A stretch of DNA of 64,000 nucleotides from G963668605 sp963668605 (GCA_963668605.1 OY764903.1:6572001-6636000), one strand, 5' to 3'; positions 43,494 to 53,039 are shown, counted from the stretch's first letter. A program made the numbers and translations. Notes: generated from the letters alone by a model not told the origin.

Positions 43494-46400
43494 TCACGCC
43501 GTCAGCAATCCTGGGCTCAACTGAAGGCTGGTCAACTCCCGCCGGCCGGCGTTAGACCGCGTTGCGCTCAGGGACGCGCCCGCGACGACGCGCGGGTTGC
43601 TGGCGATGGCGTTCACAGCCTCGCCACGCAGGAGGCTCGTCGTGGCAGGCCCGTCGAGTTGGATGACCACCGGCCCCGCGCCGGGGGCCACGCCGCCGCC
43701 GATGCTGTCGAGCGTCGGCAGACCGCCCATACCAGGAAGCGATGCGCCGTTGGAGTAACCCGGCGACTGGTAGAGCGACCCGCCCTTCTGAACCAGATCG
43801 AGCGGGTGGACCTGCGCGGGCATCCCCTTGGTCTGCTGGCCCGTGCTCATGGCGTACAACTGGATCAGGTCGCGGATCTGCGCCGTCCGGATCGCCATGT
43901 CGAGGTTGCCGCCATACGATTGCTTCGCGGTATCAACGATCTGCTGGAGCACTCCCTTGTCGGGGATATCGACCCCGTACAGGTCCTTGATCTTCTGGCG
44001 GGCCTTCTCGACCGCGCCTTTGATGAACAGCCGCACCATCCCGGCTGCGAATCCGGCGACCGCTCCGATGGCCGCGCCCAGAGGCCCGCCGAACTTCGCG
44101 CCGATCATGGCGCCGCCCGCCGTCGTCTCCGCGACCCCGAGTTTGCCGCCGCGCCGGAGTCCATCCATTGCGAGCATCGCGCCCGCCGCCAGAAGCGCGC
44201 CGCCCTTCATCCCACCGATGCCCTTCGCATTGGCGATCTTGGTCATGTTCCCGGCCTCGTCCATGCTCCACCGCTCCGGCTTGAATCCGAGGTTCCCGAG
44301 GTTGGTGAGCATGTCTTTCCAGCCGGAGATGCTCTGCTTGAGGTTGAGGACGCCGACGCCAGCCTTGGACGTGACGCCGCCACCGCCAGTCGCAGCACCG
44401 CCGCCGCCGGCCGCCGCGCCCAGGATGATTTGCGCCCCCTGCTGCTGCGTCATGGGCACGCCGCCTACACCGCCAGACCCGCCGAACACCGGCACCGCGC
44501 CGATGCCCAGCAAGCCGCCTAGCCCGCCCAGCATCCCTCCGCTACCGCCAGGCCCCGCTCCGCCGCCTGCGAAGGACACCTTCTGGCCGGTGAACATGTA
44601 CATCAGCGTGGCCGCGACCCGGGACGTGACGACCTCCTTGATGGCCGTCAGCAGCGCGGTCTTGAGCGAGTTGCCGATGGCCTTCCACACCGACTGCGAC
44701 TTGGTGAGGAGCGCGTCGAACACGCCGCCCGCCTGCTGCTTCAAGGACTCGAAGATGGTGCGATTGTGCTCGCGCACCAGTTGCGCCGTCCGGTTGGCGG
44801 CGTTCTCACGGGCCGAGCGGATCGCAGCGTCGTTCGCCTCGTCGCCCTGGTCGCGGATCTCCTTGCGCTGGTCGGTCAACTCCGCGATGCGCGCCTTGAT
44901 CTCGTCGGCCTTGTAGCCGAGCCGCTTGAGCGTCAACTCCTCCTCCAGCAGCATCCGGCGCGTGTCCATGTCGTAAAGCATCTGCTTCACCTCATGGACC
45001 TTTTGCAGGTACTCGATCTCGATGGCTGCTTTCTGCTGCTCGACCGCGATCTTCTGCTGGAGCGTCACGGCGTCCACGCCGTCCAACTGCCGGAGCTTCG
45101 CGTCCCTTTCGAAGCCCGCCCGCTGCTCCTCGAAGGCATACACGTCCCGCAGATGCTCCAGGTTCCTCTCCGCGATCTCCGTGTCGTTCTTGAGACGATC
45201 CTGGAACCGCTTCGCCTCGTACGCCATCTCCTTCGCGTGCTTCTCGTCTTCGTCCTTGAGGTAATCCGCGAGGGACTTCTTGTTCTCCAGGGCGAAGTGG
45301 TCCTTGAACGCCTGGAGCTTCTTCTGCATCGTGTCGATGATCGACTCCCACGCCGACTTGGTGAGCGGGATCGCGTGCGTGCCCTTATCGTCCGTGAACT
45401 TCGTGCGCCGCGAGATCTCCGCGTTCATGTCGGCCACGTCCTTCGCATACCCGGTCTTCCCCGCGCCGGTGGCCGCGATGGACTGGTCCTTGAAGTACTC
45501 CGCGTTCTCACGCTGGCGCTTCCGGATTTCGAGTTGGAGCTTCAACTCCTCCGGATCGGGACCGTCGCCCTTGAGTTTGATCTTGGGCAGGCCCGCACCG
45601 AGGTCGCCCCACGGGGACTCCTCGCCCGGTTCGATCTTCCGGCCGGAGATCAGTTCGCGGATCTGGTCGTCCGTCATGCCGCGCTTCCGGAGGTCGTCAA
45701 TCTTGACCTTGCCGGAGCCAACGTCGCGCCGGAGGGCGTCCGTCTCCATCTGCTTGTAGCGCGCCTCCATGCCCTCCTTCATGTCGGAGTACTCTTTCCA
45801 GATGATCGCGCCCGCGCCGATGATGCCGCCCGCCAGGAGGAAGGCCGGGTTGATAGCCATCGCGAGGTTGAGTGCGCCTTGCGCGAGCGCCCACGCCTTG
45901 GTCGCCGCCGTGATCGTCGCGATGATCCCGGCCAGGACCAGGACACCCTTTGCAAACTTCGAGATGTCGTCGGTGTGGTCCGAGAAGAACGACACCATGC
46001 CGCGGAGGAGGCCGACGACCGCTTTCAACTCCGTCTGGAACGTCTTGCCGATATCGTCCTTCAACTCCTCGATCTCGCGGCCCATCGCTTTCATCTGGCC
46101 CGCAGCGGTCCCGGAGGCGGCGGCGTTCGCATCCTGGATCTTCTTCGCAGCCTCCACGATGGCGTTGTACCGGATCTGCTTGACCTCGTTCTCGTCCAGC
46201 GTCTTGCCGTGCAGTTCGGCCTGCAACCGCGCAACTTGTTCCGCTCGCGCGAGGTCCGGAAACAGGCTGAGGGTTCGGAGGCCACGAGACTGGCCCGTCT
46301 CGATCGCCAGCATGATCTTCTCGAACGCCTCCGCTGCGTCGATGCCGTCGGTGCTCACAGCGGCCGCATCCTTGGCGATCTTGGCGAGGCCCTTCGCCTT

Positions 46401-46826
46401 GTCCAAACCGATGTCCGCGATGATGAGCTTCTGGACACTGGTCGTGGCCGTCGCGGTGGTGTACCCGACCTCGCGGATTGCTTCGACAGCCTTCTGCGCG
46501 GCGGCGGCGCCATCGCCGTGCGCCTTGGCAAGTGCGCGCGTGACGACCGTTGCCCGGTCCTCCTGCGCGGCCTGCTTCGCCGCATCGATGGTCCACTCCT
46601 TCACCGTGTCGATGGCCTTCCTGATCGCGTCCGCGAGCAGGTTGCCAGCCGTGGCACCCTTGACCATCGAAGCCGTCATGCCGTCGATGCCCGTCGCAGC
46701 CGCACGCGCAGACTTCGTGGCGGCGGTTTCGATGCTGTTCAGGTTCGCGTTGACGCTCTTGATGGACTGGTTCGCCTTGTCCACTTCGACCGTGACGACC
46801 AGTTCGATCTGGTTGTTATTTGCCAT
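43494..46826 (-). CDS. phage tail tape measure protein
   Basis: 1110 aa, the expected size and place (after the tail chaperone). The N-terminal ~250 residues are helical with the typical opening VEVDKANQSIKSVNANLNS and TGIDGMTASMVKGATAG. Hydrophobic segments lie about 290-345 and 950-975. Long coiled-coil stretches (about 470-700) with charged heptads are followed by a Gly-rich segment (about 790-860). It sets tail length and helps DNA entry. Its start overlaps the end of the chaperone frameshift product by 11 bp. Confidence 0.88.
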   Translation of the reverse strand: MANNNQIELVVTVEVDKANQSIKSVNANLNSIETAATKSARAAATGIDGMTASMVKGATAGNLLADAIRKAIDTVKEWTIDAAKQAAQEDRATVVTRALAKAHGDGAAAAQKAVEAIREVGYTTATATTSVQKLIIADIGLDKAKGLAKIAKDAAAVSTDGIDAAEAFEKIMLAIETGQSRGLRTLSLFPDLARAEQVARLQAELHGKTLDENEVKQIRYNAIVEAAKKIQDANAAASGTAAGQMKAMGREIEELKDDIGKTFQTELKAVVGLLRGMVSFFSDHTDDISKFAKGVLVLAGIIATITAATKAWALAQGALNLAMAINPAFLLAGGIIGAGAIIWKEYSDMKEGMEARYKQMETDALRRDVGSGKVKIDDLRKRGMTDDQIRELISGRKIEPGEESPWGDLGAGLPKIKLKGDGPDPEELKLQLEIRKRQRENAEYFKDQSIAATGAGKTGYAKDVADMNAEISRRTKFTDDKGTHAIPLTKSAWESIIDTMQKKLQAFKDHFALENKKSLADYLKDEDEKHAKEMAYEAKRFQDRLKNDTEIAERNLEHLRDVYAFEEQRAGFERDAKLRQLDGVDAVTLQQKIAVEQQKAAIEIEYLQKVHEVKQMLYDMDTRRMLLEEELTLKRLGYKADEIKARIAELTDQRKEIRDQGDEANDAAIRSARENAANRTAQLVREHNRTIFESLKQQAGGVFDALLTKSQSVWKAIGNSLKTALLTAIKEVVTSRVAATLMYMFTGQKVSFAGGGAGPGGSGGMLGGLGGLLGIGAVPVFGGSGGVGGVPMTQQQGAQIILGAAAGGGGAATGGGGVTSKAGVGVLNLKQSISGWKDMLTNLGNLGFKPERWSMDEAGNMTKIANAKGIGGMKGGALLAAGAMLAMDGLRRGGKLGVAETTAGGAMIGAKFGGPLGAAIGAVAGFAAGMVRLFIKGAVEKARQKIKDLYGVDIPDKGVLQQIVDTAKQSYGGNLDMAIRTAQIRDLIQLYAMSTGQQTKGMPAQVHPLDLVQKGGSLYQSPGYSNGASLPGMGGLPTLDSIGGGVAPGAGPVVIQLDGPATTSLLRGEAVNAIASNPRVVAGASLSATRSNAGRRELTSLQLSPGLLTA

Positions 46827-47756
46827 GGGTGTTCGTCCGCTCGCGATCCAACTGGTCCCGCTCGTCGTCCAGGATCAGCATCGTGTAGAACTCGTTGGCC
46901 GGGATCTCGTCCAAGCCAACTTGGATTCCGAGGTTCAATGCCGCGCGCAGGTCGAGAGCGCGTCGGATGAGCAGACCGGCTTCGGAGGTCTGCGCGGCAT
47001 CGAGTCGGTCTTGGGGGCAGTGGTCGCACCGGCCACCATCCGGCGCGTCCGGGCACAGGCCCGGATCGCACAACTCATCGCGCCGGAGTGCCCAATGCAC
47101 GAGGTAGCGGAGGGAGGGATTCTCCGGCCACTCCCCCGCTAAAAATTTGCGTCCCGATCCTCCTGGAAGGAGGCATCGAGCGCGTCGATGGCGGCTTTGA
47201 CCGCGACGGCCTGGTGAATGACCGGGACGTCTCCGGCGTACCCTTCGGTCGCGTCGGTGAGCTTCTTATACAGGTCGCCGGCCGCGCGCACGTTGATGGT
47301 CAGCTCCTGGCGGTTGAAGGGCAGGTCCAGCACGCGCGCAAAGCCGCGCCGGTACTGGTTCACGTCCTTCGCGGAGGGCATCTTCAGGAGGTGCGCTACG
47401 GTACCGCCCAAGACGCGCAGGACAACACGGAACGAGTCGCCCGCGAGCACCACGTCGTCCACGTCGCAGGTGGCCAACTGCTCGATGACCTTCTGCGCCT
47501 CGAACGCATCGACTTCGGGTTCCTCCTCGGTCCGGATCTTCGCCAGCAGCGCGGCGTCGATATCCTCGCCGTTCGGGATCGTCGTCTCAGAGATCCCGCG
47601 CCCGAGTTGCTTCACGATGACCTTGCGGCGGCGCTGCCTTTCGGCCCACTCGTCGTCGGTCGGAAAACGGACCCGGACGGTCTTCGTACCGTCCGGGCCG
47701 CGGAGTTGAATCGCCACCGGCCTGGTGGCGTCGAAAACAGGAGCGTTGGTGTCCAT
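46816..47756 (-). CDS. tail assembly chaperone G-T fusion made by -1 frameshift
   Basis: The downstream frame has no ATG before residue text LAGEWPENPSLRYLVHW; it joins the upstream gene only through a -1 shift at the heptamer A-AAT-TTT (47148-47142), directly before the upstream TAG. The fused product has about 312 aa; its extension holds four Cys (LCDPGLCPD, GGRCDHCPQ) that could bind metal, then a helical end (DERDQLDRERTNTHGK). This is the gpG/gpGT arrangement conserved between major tail and tape measure genes of long-tailed phages; the T part recruits tail tube subunits to the tape measure. Confidence 0.8.
47139..47756 (-). CDS. tail assembly chaperone, short form (gpG-like)
   Basis: 205 aa from the ATG at 47756. 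Opening MDTNAPVFDATRPVAIQ then VRVRFPTDDEWAERQRRRK, helical and acidic later on. It lies between major tail protein and tape measure, the gpG position, and stops with TAG at 47139-47141 immediately after the slippery site. It wraps the tape measure protein during tail assembly. In other phages most ribosomes make this short form and a few percent shift to the fusion. Confidence 0.75.
   Translation of the reverse strand: MDTNAPVFDATRPVAIQLRGPDGTKTVRVRFPTDDEWAERQRRRKVIVKQLGRGISETTIPNGEDIDAALLAKIRTEEEPEVDAFEAQKVIEQLATCDVDDVVLAGDSFRVVLRVLGGTVAHLLKMPSAKDVNQYRRGFARVLDLPFNRQELTINVRAAGDLYKKLTDATEGYAGDVPVIHQAVAVKAAIDALDASFQEDRDANF
47142..47148 (-). promoter_or_regulatory. -1 ribosomal frameshift slippery heptamer
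   Basis: In the zero frame the codons are GCA-AAT-TTT-TAG, giving the X-XXY-YYZ heptamer A-AAT-TTT. A GC-rich stem (AGCGGGGGAG with CTCCC-T-CCGCT, one bulge) can form just downstream, although very close to the slip site. Confidence 0.75.
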
Positions 47757-47767
47757 CGAAAGTGTCC

Positions 47768-48808
47768 TTACGAGCAAATTGCGTCCACGACCGTCTTGCC
47801 GACCGCAGTGAGGATGCCGTTGGTGACGTGGTACATCGGCAGGCACTCGACCGCGACCGTGAGAATCTGGTCCGTCTCCGCGATCTCGACCACGGAATAG
47901 GTCACCTGCTGCCACGTCAACTGGAGCGAGTTGTTCGCGTCGTACGCCAGCGTCACGACCGCCGTGCCGGTGGTCTGCGCCTTGAGCTTCGTGTACTCGT
48001 CCGACCCGTTCATGAACCGCGCGACGAACTTCAGATTGCCGACGCGATTGCCGAACTCCAGCCTGCCGCGGATCGCGCCGGTGGACCCATCGCCCGCCGT
48101 CTGGAAGCCGGAGCCGGGGAAGAAGCCTGCGTCCATCCGGATGTTGTTCTTCCAGCCCGTTTCCAGGGAGACGATGTTCTTGTTGGTCACATAGTCCACG
48201 CCGTTGATCGAGAGCGTCAACGAAGCGGAGGGCAGGAGCTTCTCCGTGGTCGCGGCGGGCATCGTAATGCCGGTCGCGGAGTCGATGACCTTGCCGGACC
48301 CGACCAACTCGACGCTGATCTTGCTGTTGGCGCGGCCAGGACCGGAGCCAACGGTGATCTGGAACCCCTCGACAGCCAGGCCGACCGCCTGCCGGTCGAG
48401 GACGACGCCGCCGCCAGGCCGGATCTGCTCGACGTACGAGAGGTACGGCAACTCCGCGGCATCGCCAGCCGCAGGCATGAGCGGAGTGCAGGTGTACACG
48501 TACGGGCCAGCACCGCTCTTGACGACCTTGCCCAACGCGAACGCGACCGCCCACGCGCCGATCTCCGCGCTGAGATACTTCTCCAGCGTGGCGCCCACGT
48601 CCCACGCCGTCTTGAACGTGGCGGTCGGGAACTCGTGGCCCTTGCCGTACTCCTCGGCGTCGTTTTCGGTCGCCAGTTTCGGGTTCGCGAGCGCGGCGTT
48701 CAACTTGCTGAACCGCCACATGTCGGCGGCAACCTGCGCCGTTGCGATATCGGCCTGCTTCTTCTTCCCGAAGCAGACCAGGACCTCCTGAAGCCTAGTC
48801 GTGGACAT
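47768..48808 (-). CDS. major tail (tube) protein
   Basis: 346 aa, start at 48808 with AGGAGG upstream. A beta-rich single-domain protein with GKKKQADIATAQVAADMW near the N-terminus, where the WRF helix and later ASLTLSINGVDYVTNKN fit the tube fold, plus an extra C-terminal part. Position before the frameshifting chaperone identifies it as the tail tube subunit. It overlaps the 54-aa gene by 14 bp. Confidence 0.75.
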   Translation of the reverse strand: MSTTRLQEVLVCFGKKKQADIATAQVAADMWRFSKLNAALANPKLATENDAEEYGKGHEFPTATFKTAWDVGATLEKYLSAEIGAWAVAFALGKVVKSGAGPYVYTCTPLMPAAGDAAELPYLSYVEQIRPGGGVVLDRQAVGLAVEGFQITVGSGPGRANSKISVELVGSGKVIDSATGITMPAATTEKLLPSASLTLSINGVDYVTNKNIVSLETGWKNNIRMDAGFFPGSGFQTAGDGSTGAIRGRLEFGNRVGNLKFVARFMNGSDEYTKLKAQTTGTAVVTLAYDANNSLQLTWQQVTYSVVEIAETDQILTVAVECLPMYHVTNGILTAVGKTVVDAICS

Positions 48809-48959
48809 TGGTCGTTACCTCCTGCTCGTTGGCCGGCGGCTCGCACTGAGCCCAGCCAGAAATCATGAGGGGCGTGAGCACGTCGGGCGTTGCATCAACC
48901 TCCTTCGGCTCACCGCGCCCCCAGGGTGGGCGCATCCAAACGCGGGTCGGTTCATTCAT
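48795..48959 (-). CDS. 54-aa phage protein, overlaps both neighbours
   Basis: Start at 48959, stop TAG at 48795. It reads MNEPTRVWMRPPWGRGEP and then an acidic part with PLMISGWAQCEPP. It overlaps the upstream gene by 8 bp and the major tail gene by 14 bp, fitting the compact operon. The PLMxxGW text recalls short tail-region proteins that precede major tail genes; function unknown. Confidence 0.55.
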   Translation of the reverse strand: MNEPTRVWMRPPWGRGEPKEVDATPDVLTPLMISGWAQCEPPANEQEVTTNVHD

Positions 48960-49425
48960 CGCCTATCTCCGTAAATGTGATGGGCACTTCGAAATAGTCC
49001 AGTCCCTCCGCATCCGTCTGCCGCCCGATCGACGGGAGGTCCATCGGGTAGCAATTGGGGTGAACGGTCACCACGTTCATCGCCACACCGCTCGCGACCG
49101 GAGCGCCTTTGGTGATGAGCCGGAACATCCGTTGATACGGCGTCGGCGGCTCGCCATCGAACGTCTCCCGTGCGCGCAGGAACAACGTGACCTGATGCTT
49201 CCACACATCGAACCCGCCGAACGCGCCGGGTGCCGTGCCCTGCCACACGGCCATGATCGACGGTGCGGGCATCTGGTGGATGGCGTGCGCCAGACTTACT
49301 TTCTTCGGGTACTGGTCGTGGTAGGCGTAGATCCGCTCCGGATCGCCGCCCATCTCCTCGACCAGTTCGGGTATGTCGCGCAGGACAACGACGAAGTTGT
49401 CTACCAGCACGGAGGTGTCGATCAT
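48952..49425 (-). CDS. tail terminator/completion-like protein
   Basis: 157 aa opening MIDTSVLVDNFVVVLRDIPEL, then a mixed alpha/beta body (VWKHQVTLFLRARE, PYQRMFRLITKG) and a C-terminal strand (YFEVPITFTEIGDE). It lies between the gp10-like protein and the major tail protein, where phages encode the tail terminator or completion protein. Its ATG overlaps the upstream stop. Confidence 0.65.
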   Translation of the reverse strand: MIDTSVLVDNFVVVLRDIPELVEEMGGDPERIYAYHDQYPKKVSLAHAIHQMPAPSIMAVWQGTAPGAFGGFDVWKHQVTLFLRARETFDGEPPTPYQRMFRLITKGAPVASGVAMNVVTVHPNCYPMDLPSIGRQTDAEGLDYFEVPITFTEIGDE

Positions 49426-49877
49426 CGCTGTTTACCGCCCAGCGCCCGTTCCAGGATCAGCTTCGGCGTCATCTCCTGCAGCACCCGCCGCGCGGACTCC
49501 GCCACCGCCACCTTGTTCTTTGGCGAGAACACCACCCATGGCTCGATCTTCTGGTTGATCCACGTCTTCAGCCGGTCCTTGCGAGTGGAGTTACTGGCCT
49601 TCGTCTTGTTATCCGATACCGTGCGCACCTGAAAGTTCCGCAGCATGTCGCCGGTCATCATCAGGTTGCGACGGTTCCCTCTGCCGAGCTTGGTCTTCTG
49701 GATCGCATACCGCCTGGTGAGTGGCTTCGCGGGGGAATCGGTCGGACCTTGCGCGGCCGCCAAGCGATTTTTGACGGCGGCTACGCCAACAGTCCCGATC
49801 TTGAACATGGACTGCTGTCGGAAGTTCATCTGATCGATCCGGACCTGCTTTTTGTAGAACACCCGTACCGATGCCAT
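49422..49877 (-). CDS. HK97 gp10-like neck/tail protein
   Basis: 151 aa from the ATG at 49877, whose last base-pair overlap with the upstream TGA (TGATG) supports this start over the upstream ATG at 49907. The text MASVRVFYKKQVRIDQMN, AAVKNRLAAAQGP, LTRRYAIQKTKLG, and the basic middle fit head-tail or minor tail proteins that follow head-closure genes. Basic overall. Confidence 0.6.
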   Translation of the reverse strand: MASVRVFYKKQVRIDQMNFRQQSMFKIGTVGVAAVKNRLAAAQGPTDSPAKPLTRRYAIQKTKLGRGNRRNLMMTGDMLRNFQVRTVSDNKTKASNSTRKDRLKTWINQKIEPWVVFSPKNKVAVAESARRVLQEMTPKLILERALGGKQR

Positions 49878-50182
49878 CAGGTCTTCTCTCGAATGGAAAG
49901 CCAGCAACCGCCGGCGGGATCGTTCAGTACTTCGAAAACGGTGTAGACCGCGCCGTCGACGCTGACCTCATCGCCCTGACCAGGCGGCGTCGAAAAGCTG
50001 GACAGGGCCACAAACAGCCGCGCGTACACGGTGTCGGGGTGGCGTTGCTCGTCGGTCCTCTTGTCGAGGATGCCGATGACCGTGACCGGATCACCCGTAC
50101 CCAGTTGGTATGAGACCGGCTGGCCGAACGCGGCCAGGATAGCCGCGTTCGCCAAACCGGATTGTTGTGACCACGCCGCCAT
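49877..50182 (-). CDS. head-tail connector/attachment protein
   Basis: 101 aa with the beta-rich pattern AILAAFGQPVSYQLGTGDPV, VIGILDKRTDE, DTVYARLFVAL, VSVDGAVYTVFEVLNDPAGG. It matches the small head-closure (lambda gpFII-like) class by size, strand pattern and position after the DUF2190-like gene. Four bases separate it from that gene. Confidence 0.65.
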   Translation of the reverse strand: MAAWSQQSGLANAAILAAFGQPVSYQLGTGDPVTVIGILDKRTDEQRHPDTVYARLFVALSSFSTPPGQGDEVSVDGAVYTVFEVLNDPAGGCWLSIREKT

Positions 50183-50186
50183 GGGA

Positions 50187-50900
50187 TTAGGCTGCGGCGG
50201 TGGCGTAGAGCGCCCAGACCTCGATCACGCCCGCAGTCAGCGGGCCGGTGGCGATCGTGACGTTGATCTTGCCGGCCGCGGACATTTTGAACGGCGTCGC
50301 GACGGCAGTGGGTACGACCACCGCGTTCGTCCCGAGCGACGCCTTGGCAGTGGCAGCCAGGATGCTGGCCGCCCCGGAACCCGCAACGGTCCCGATCGAA
50401 ACCGTGGCCAGCCCGGCTGCCGCAACAGCGGTAGTCGAGACCACGCCGCCCCCGAACACGACTGCGTTGATCGGGATCGTGTCGCTGACCGCCGGCGTAC
50501 AGGAGGCGCCACCATCCACGCCGAAGTCGTATTTGGCGTACGCCACCTTGAGGCCGTGCGCCTGCCCCGAGAAGCCGGGCACGCTAAACAGGTTGACCCG
50601 CACCACGGCGGCCCCCGTCGCGGCGGCCACCTCGACCACTCCGATCAGCAGGTTGCTGCCGACCGTCGAAGTCACCTTCTTCGCCGTGTCATCCCAGTAG
50701 GCCAAATCGCCCTGCGCAAAGACGCTGGCGTCCTTAGCGAGGTCGTAGACACCCTCGACTTCGCACTCGACGTTGTTGCCCGAGAGTGCGTCGAAGGAGG
50801 CCACGCCGAAGACGTTGCCCACCTTCAAGCCGCCCCCGGAGAGGACGTCGTAGGGTGCCGCAAGGGTGAGATTGTCACCGCTCTTTACGAAATTTATCAT
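50187..50900 (-). CDS. DUF2190-like capsid-associated protein with extension
   Basis: 237 aa. The first ~110 residues (MINFVKSGDNLTLAAPYDVLSGG, ASVFAQGDLAYWDDTAKKV, LIGVVEVAAATGAAVVRVNL) are DUF2190, small beta proteins found beside capsid genes. The rest (about 120-237) is an Ala/Val/Thr-rich domain (YAKYDFGVDGGASC, IEVWALYATAAA) common as a separate phage protein; the two appear fused here. Probably a capsid decoration protein. It follows the capsid gene by 66 bp and has an AGGAG site upstream. Confidence 0.7.
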   Translation of the reverse strand: MINFVKSGDNLTLAAPYDVLSGGGLKVGNVFGVASFDALSGNNVECEVEGVYDLAKDASVFAQGDLAYWDDTAKKVTSTVGSNLLIGVVEVAAATGAAVVRVNLFSVPGFSGQAHGLKVAYAKYDFGVDGGASCTPAVSDTIPINAVVFGGGVVSTTAVAAAGLATVSIGTVAGSGAASILAATAKASLGTNAVVVPTAVATPFKMSAAGKINVTIATGPLTAGVIEVWALYATAAA

Positions 50901-50966
50901 GGTCCGTTTTCTCCTTTTGTTGTGATTTGAAGGGGCGGGAACACCGCCCCGTTTGTCGTCACCGCC

Positions 50967-53039
50967 CTACGCCGCGGTGTTCTTCTGCAAGCCGCGGAAG
51001 TCGATCGCCGCAGCCGCAAAATCCAGGCGAGCCTTGATCTCGACGCCGTCCACCTCGAAGCCTTGCCGGGTTTCGATGTAGACACCCTGCTGGCCCTCGA
51101 GGTAGCAGTACTCGATCGTGTCAATCGAGCTCGGGTCGGCCGCCGTGTACCAGTTCGTGTCTCCGACGCTCGCCACCGCGTCCAATCGCGGTTCCACGAT
51201 CGGCACCATGGCGCGCACGAACGCGGGCACATCGGCGGAGGAGGCGGTTGCCGCCAGATTGATGGGATTCGTGATCTGGACCGCAATGCCTTCGAGAGCC
51301 GCCGGGATGATCAGGTACTTGGGAATCAGGTTCAGGATCGTGCCCTTGGGCGCAGTCTGCTTGCGCATCGCCTTGCGCGCCGCCGTGATATTGGCGACTG
51401 CCGCGAGACCATTGGTGGCCGTCAGGTTCTTGTGCGTCGCGTGGAACAGAGGGAGGCCATCGGCCATGTTCGCGTTTGCCGTGATCACGGCCCACACGGT
51501 GTCGCTCTCGAGCGTCGCGGCCGCGATGCCCAACCCGGCGGGAATCCGCGTCAGCGCCTGGAGGTCGTCGTTGAGCACCACCTTGCGGGTGATCGGCACG
51601 ATGCCGCCCCAGGTCGTGAGTGCGTAGGACTCCTTCGAATCGCCTAGATAGATGCGAACGAACTCCCCGTTTTCGTTGGTCTTCTGCAGCGCGGCGATGT
51701 CGCTCAACTGAATGCGATTCACCGGCTTGAAGTCGGCGGCGGTGACCTGCCGGCAGAACGGCACGAAGGTGCGGGGCGCCGCCTCATACGCCTGGCGCAG
51801 CGTCTTGTTGGCGACGTTCGCCAGGATGTTGGGGAAGTCGCTGGTGGTCATCGCGCCGTCGAAGTACTCGGACGCGCCATGGCGGCCCTGGAGCGCCACA
51901 CGAGCTATCTCGTGCCGGTCCATACCGCGCGTCTTCACGCCGGCAGCATTCAGGCACTCGCGCGCCATGTCCACCAAGGTGAGCCCGGCAAATTCGCGGC
52001 CCTTTTCCACCAACTCGCGGGGCGCACGAGGGTTGCCCCTCAGGAGCAACGCGGCCTCCATTCCCTCGCGCCGCTTGTCTGCCTGGTCTTTGCCGAACTC
52101 GGGGGGCGGGTTAAACTGCTGGATCGGATGCTTCCGGTACTCGGCCTCGACCTTGTTCATGATGCGCTCGCGAGCGGTGTCGACGGACACGCCCTCGTCA
52201 ATCAGCGCGGCGAGGAAGCTCTCCTCCACCTGGAAGGGGCCGGTCGCCATCGCGCGAATCTTGCCCGCGCGCAACCGCTCCGCCTTCACCGCCTCGTCGC
52301 GCGCGGCGGCGAGGGCAACTTCGTTCTGACGGGCCTCAACGCCCGGATCCTGCGTGGTCGTTTCCATCTCAGGTTTCTCCTTTGTGTGGGCAGATGCCCG
52401 TTCGGTTTCAACTACACTCGGTGGCGCCGGTGGCGTCACCGCCGCCGACATGAAATTGGTAGCCGCGTCGGCGGCCACTGCTACGAGGGAGATCTCGAAC
52501 GGTTCCCAATCCGTCGCGGTGAATTCCCTGCGTTCCTGGCCCTTCGGCGTGGTGTCGATCTTCTTGTAGATCCACATGCCGGGGCTGAGGTTTTGAATGA
52601 TGCCGCCCTTTACGTCATTCCAAATCGGCGTCACGGCATCGCGTTTGCTGAACTGGATCGTGGCCAACCCCGTACTTTTCTTGGCCCACGCCTTGCGCAC
52701 GACGCCGAGTTGGCTCTCCACCCCGTACGCGCTGTGCGAGTCCAGTACGGGCCCGCCGTTGTTCAGGCGATCCATCCGGCAGCCCTTCATGTCGAGGATG
52801 AGGTCGTATTCCTCTCCAGTACGCCAATCGAACCGGGGCACCTTCGCGCCTGTGTACCAAACGGCATCAATCGTGCGGGCATCGTCATTGGCCGATGGCG
52901 GAGCGAAGGTCGCCGCCACCGTGAAGCGCTCGACTTGAAATTCCGTGCTTTCCTGTTGGGGCTCGGGCGGCTGCGCCGCGGCAGCGATGACCTCCGCCGA
53001 CGCAGTCTCCGGCGCCGTCCCCGTGATCTCTTCGGACAT
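50967..53039 (-). CDS. prohead protease fused to Mu gpT-like major capsid protein
   Basis: 690 aa in one frame. Residues about 35-210 are a U35/HK97-type prohead protease: GPVLDSHSAYGVESQLGVV (His) and IIQNLSPGMWIYK (Ser), closing with WEPFEISLVAVAADAATN. A charged, helical scaffold-like linker (about 230-370) follows. From about 380 the Mu gpT-like capsid part begins (DFPNILANVANKTLRQAYE, TFVPFCRQVTAADFKPVNR, YALTTWGGIVPITRKVVLND). The protease probably cuts itself free during maturation. Such fusions bind the stoichiometry of protease, scaffold and shell. Confidence 0.8.
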   Translation of the reverse strand: MSEEITGTAPETASAEVIAAAAQPPEPQQESTEFQVERFTVAATFAPPSANDDARTIDAVWYTGAKVPRFDWRTGEEYDLILDMKGCRMDRLNNGGPVLDSHSAYGVESQLGVVRKAWAKKSTGLATIQFSKRDAVTPIWNDVKGGIIQNLSPGMWIYKKIDTTPKGQERREFTATDWEPFEISLVAVAADAATNFMSAAVTPPAPPSVVETERASAHTKEKPEMETTTQDPGVEARQNEVALAAARDEAVKAERLRAGKIRAMATGPFQVEESFLAALIDEGVSVDTARERIMNKVEAEYRKHPIQQFNPPPEFGKDQADKRREGMEAALLLRGNPRAPRELVEKGREFAGLTLVDMARECLNAAGVKTRGMDRHEIARVALQGRHGASEYFDGAMTTSDFPNILANVANKTLRQAYEAAPRTFVPFCRQVTAADFKPVNRIQLSDIAALQKTNENGEFVRIYLGDSKESYALTTWGGIVPITRKVVLNDDLQALTRIPAGLGIAAATLESDTVWAVITANANMADGLPLFHATHKNLTATNGLAAVANITAARKAMRKQTAPKGTILNLIPKYLIIPAALEGIAVQITNPINLAATASSADVPAFVRAMVPIVEPRLDAVASVGDTNWYTAADPSSIDTIEYCYLEGQQGVYIETRQGFEVDGVEIKARLDFAAAAIDFRGLQKNTAA

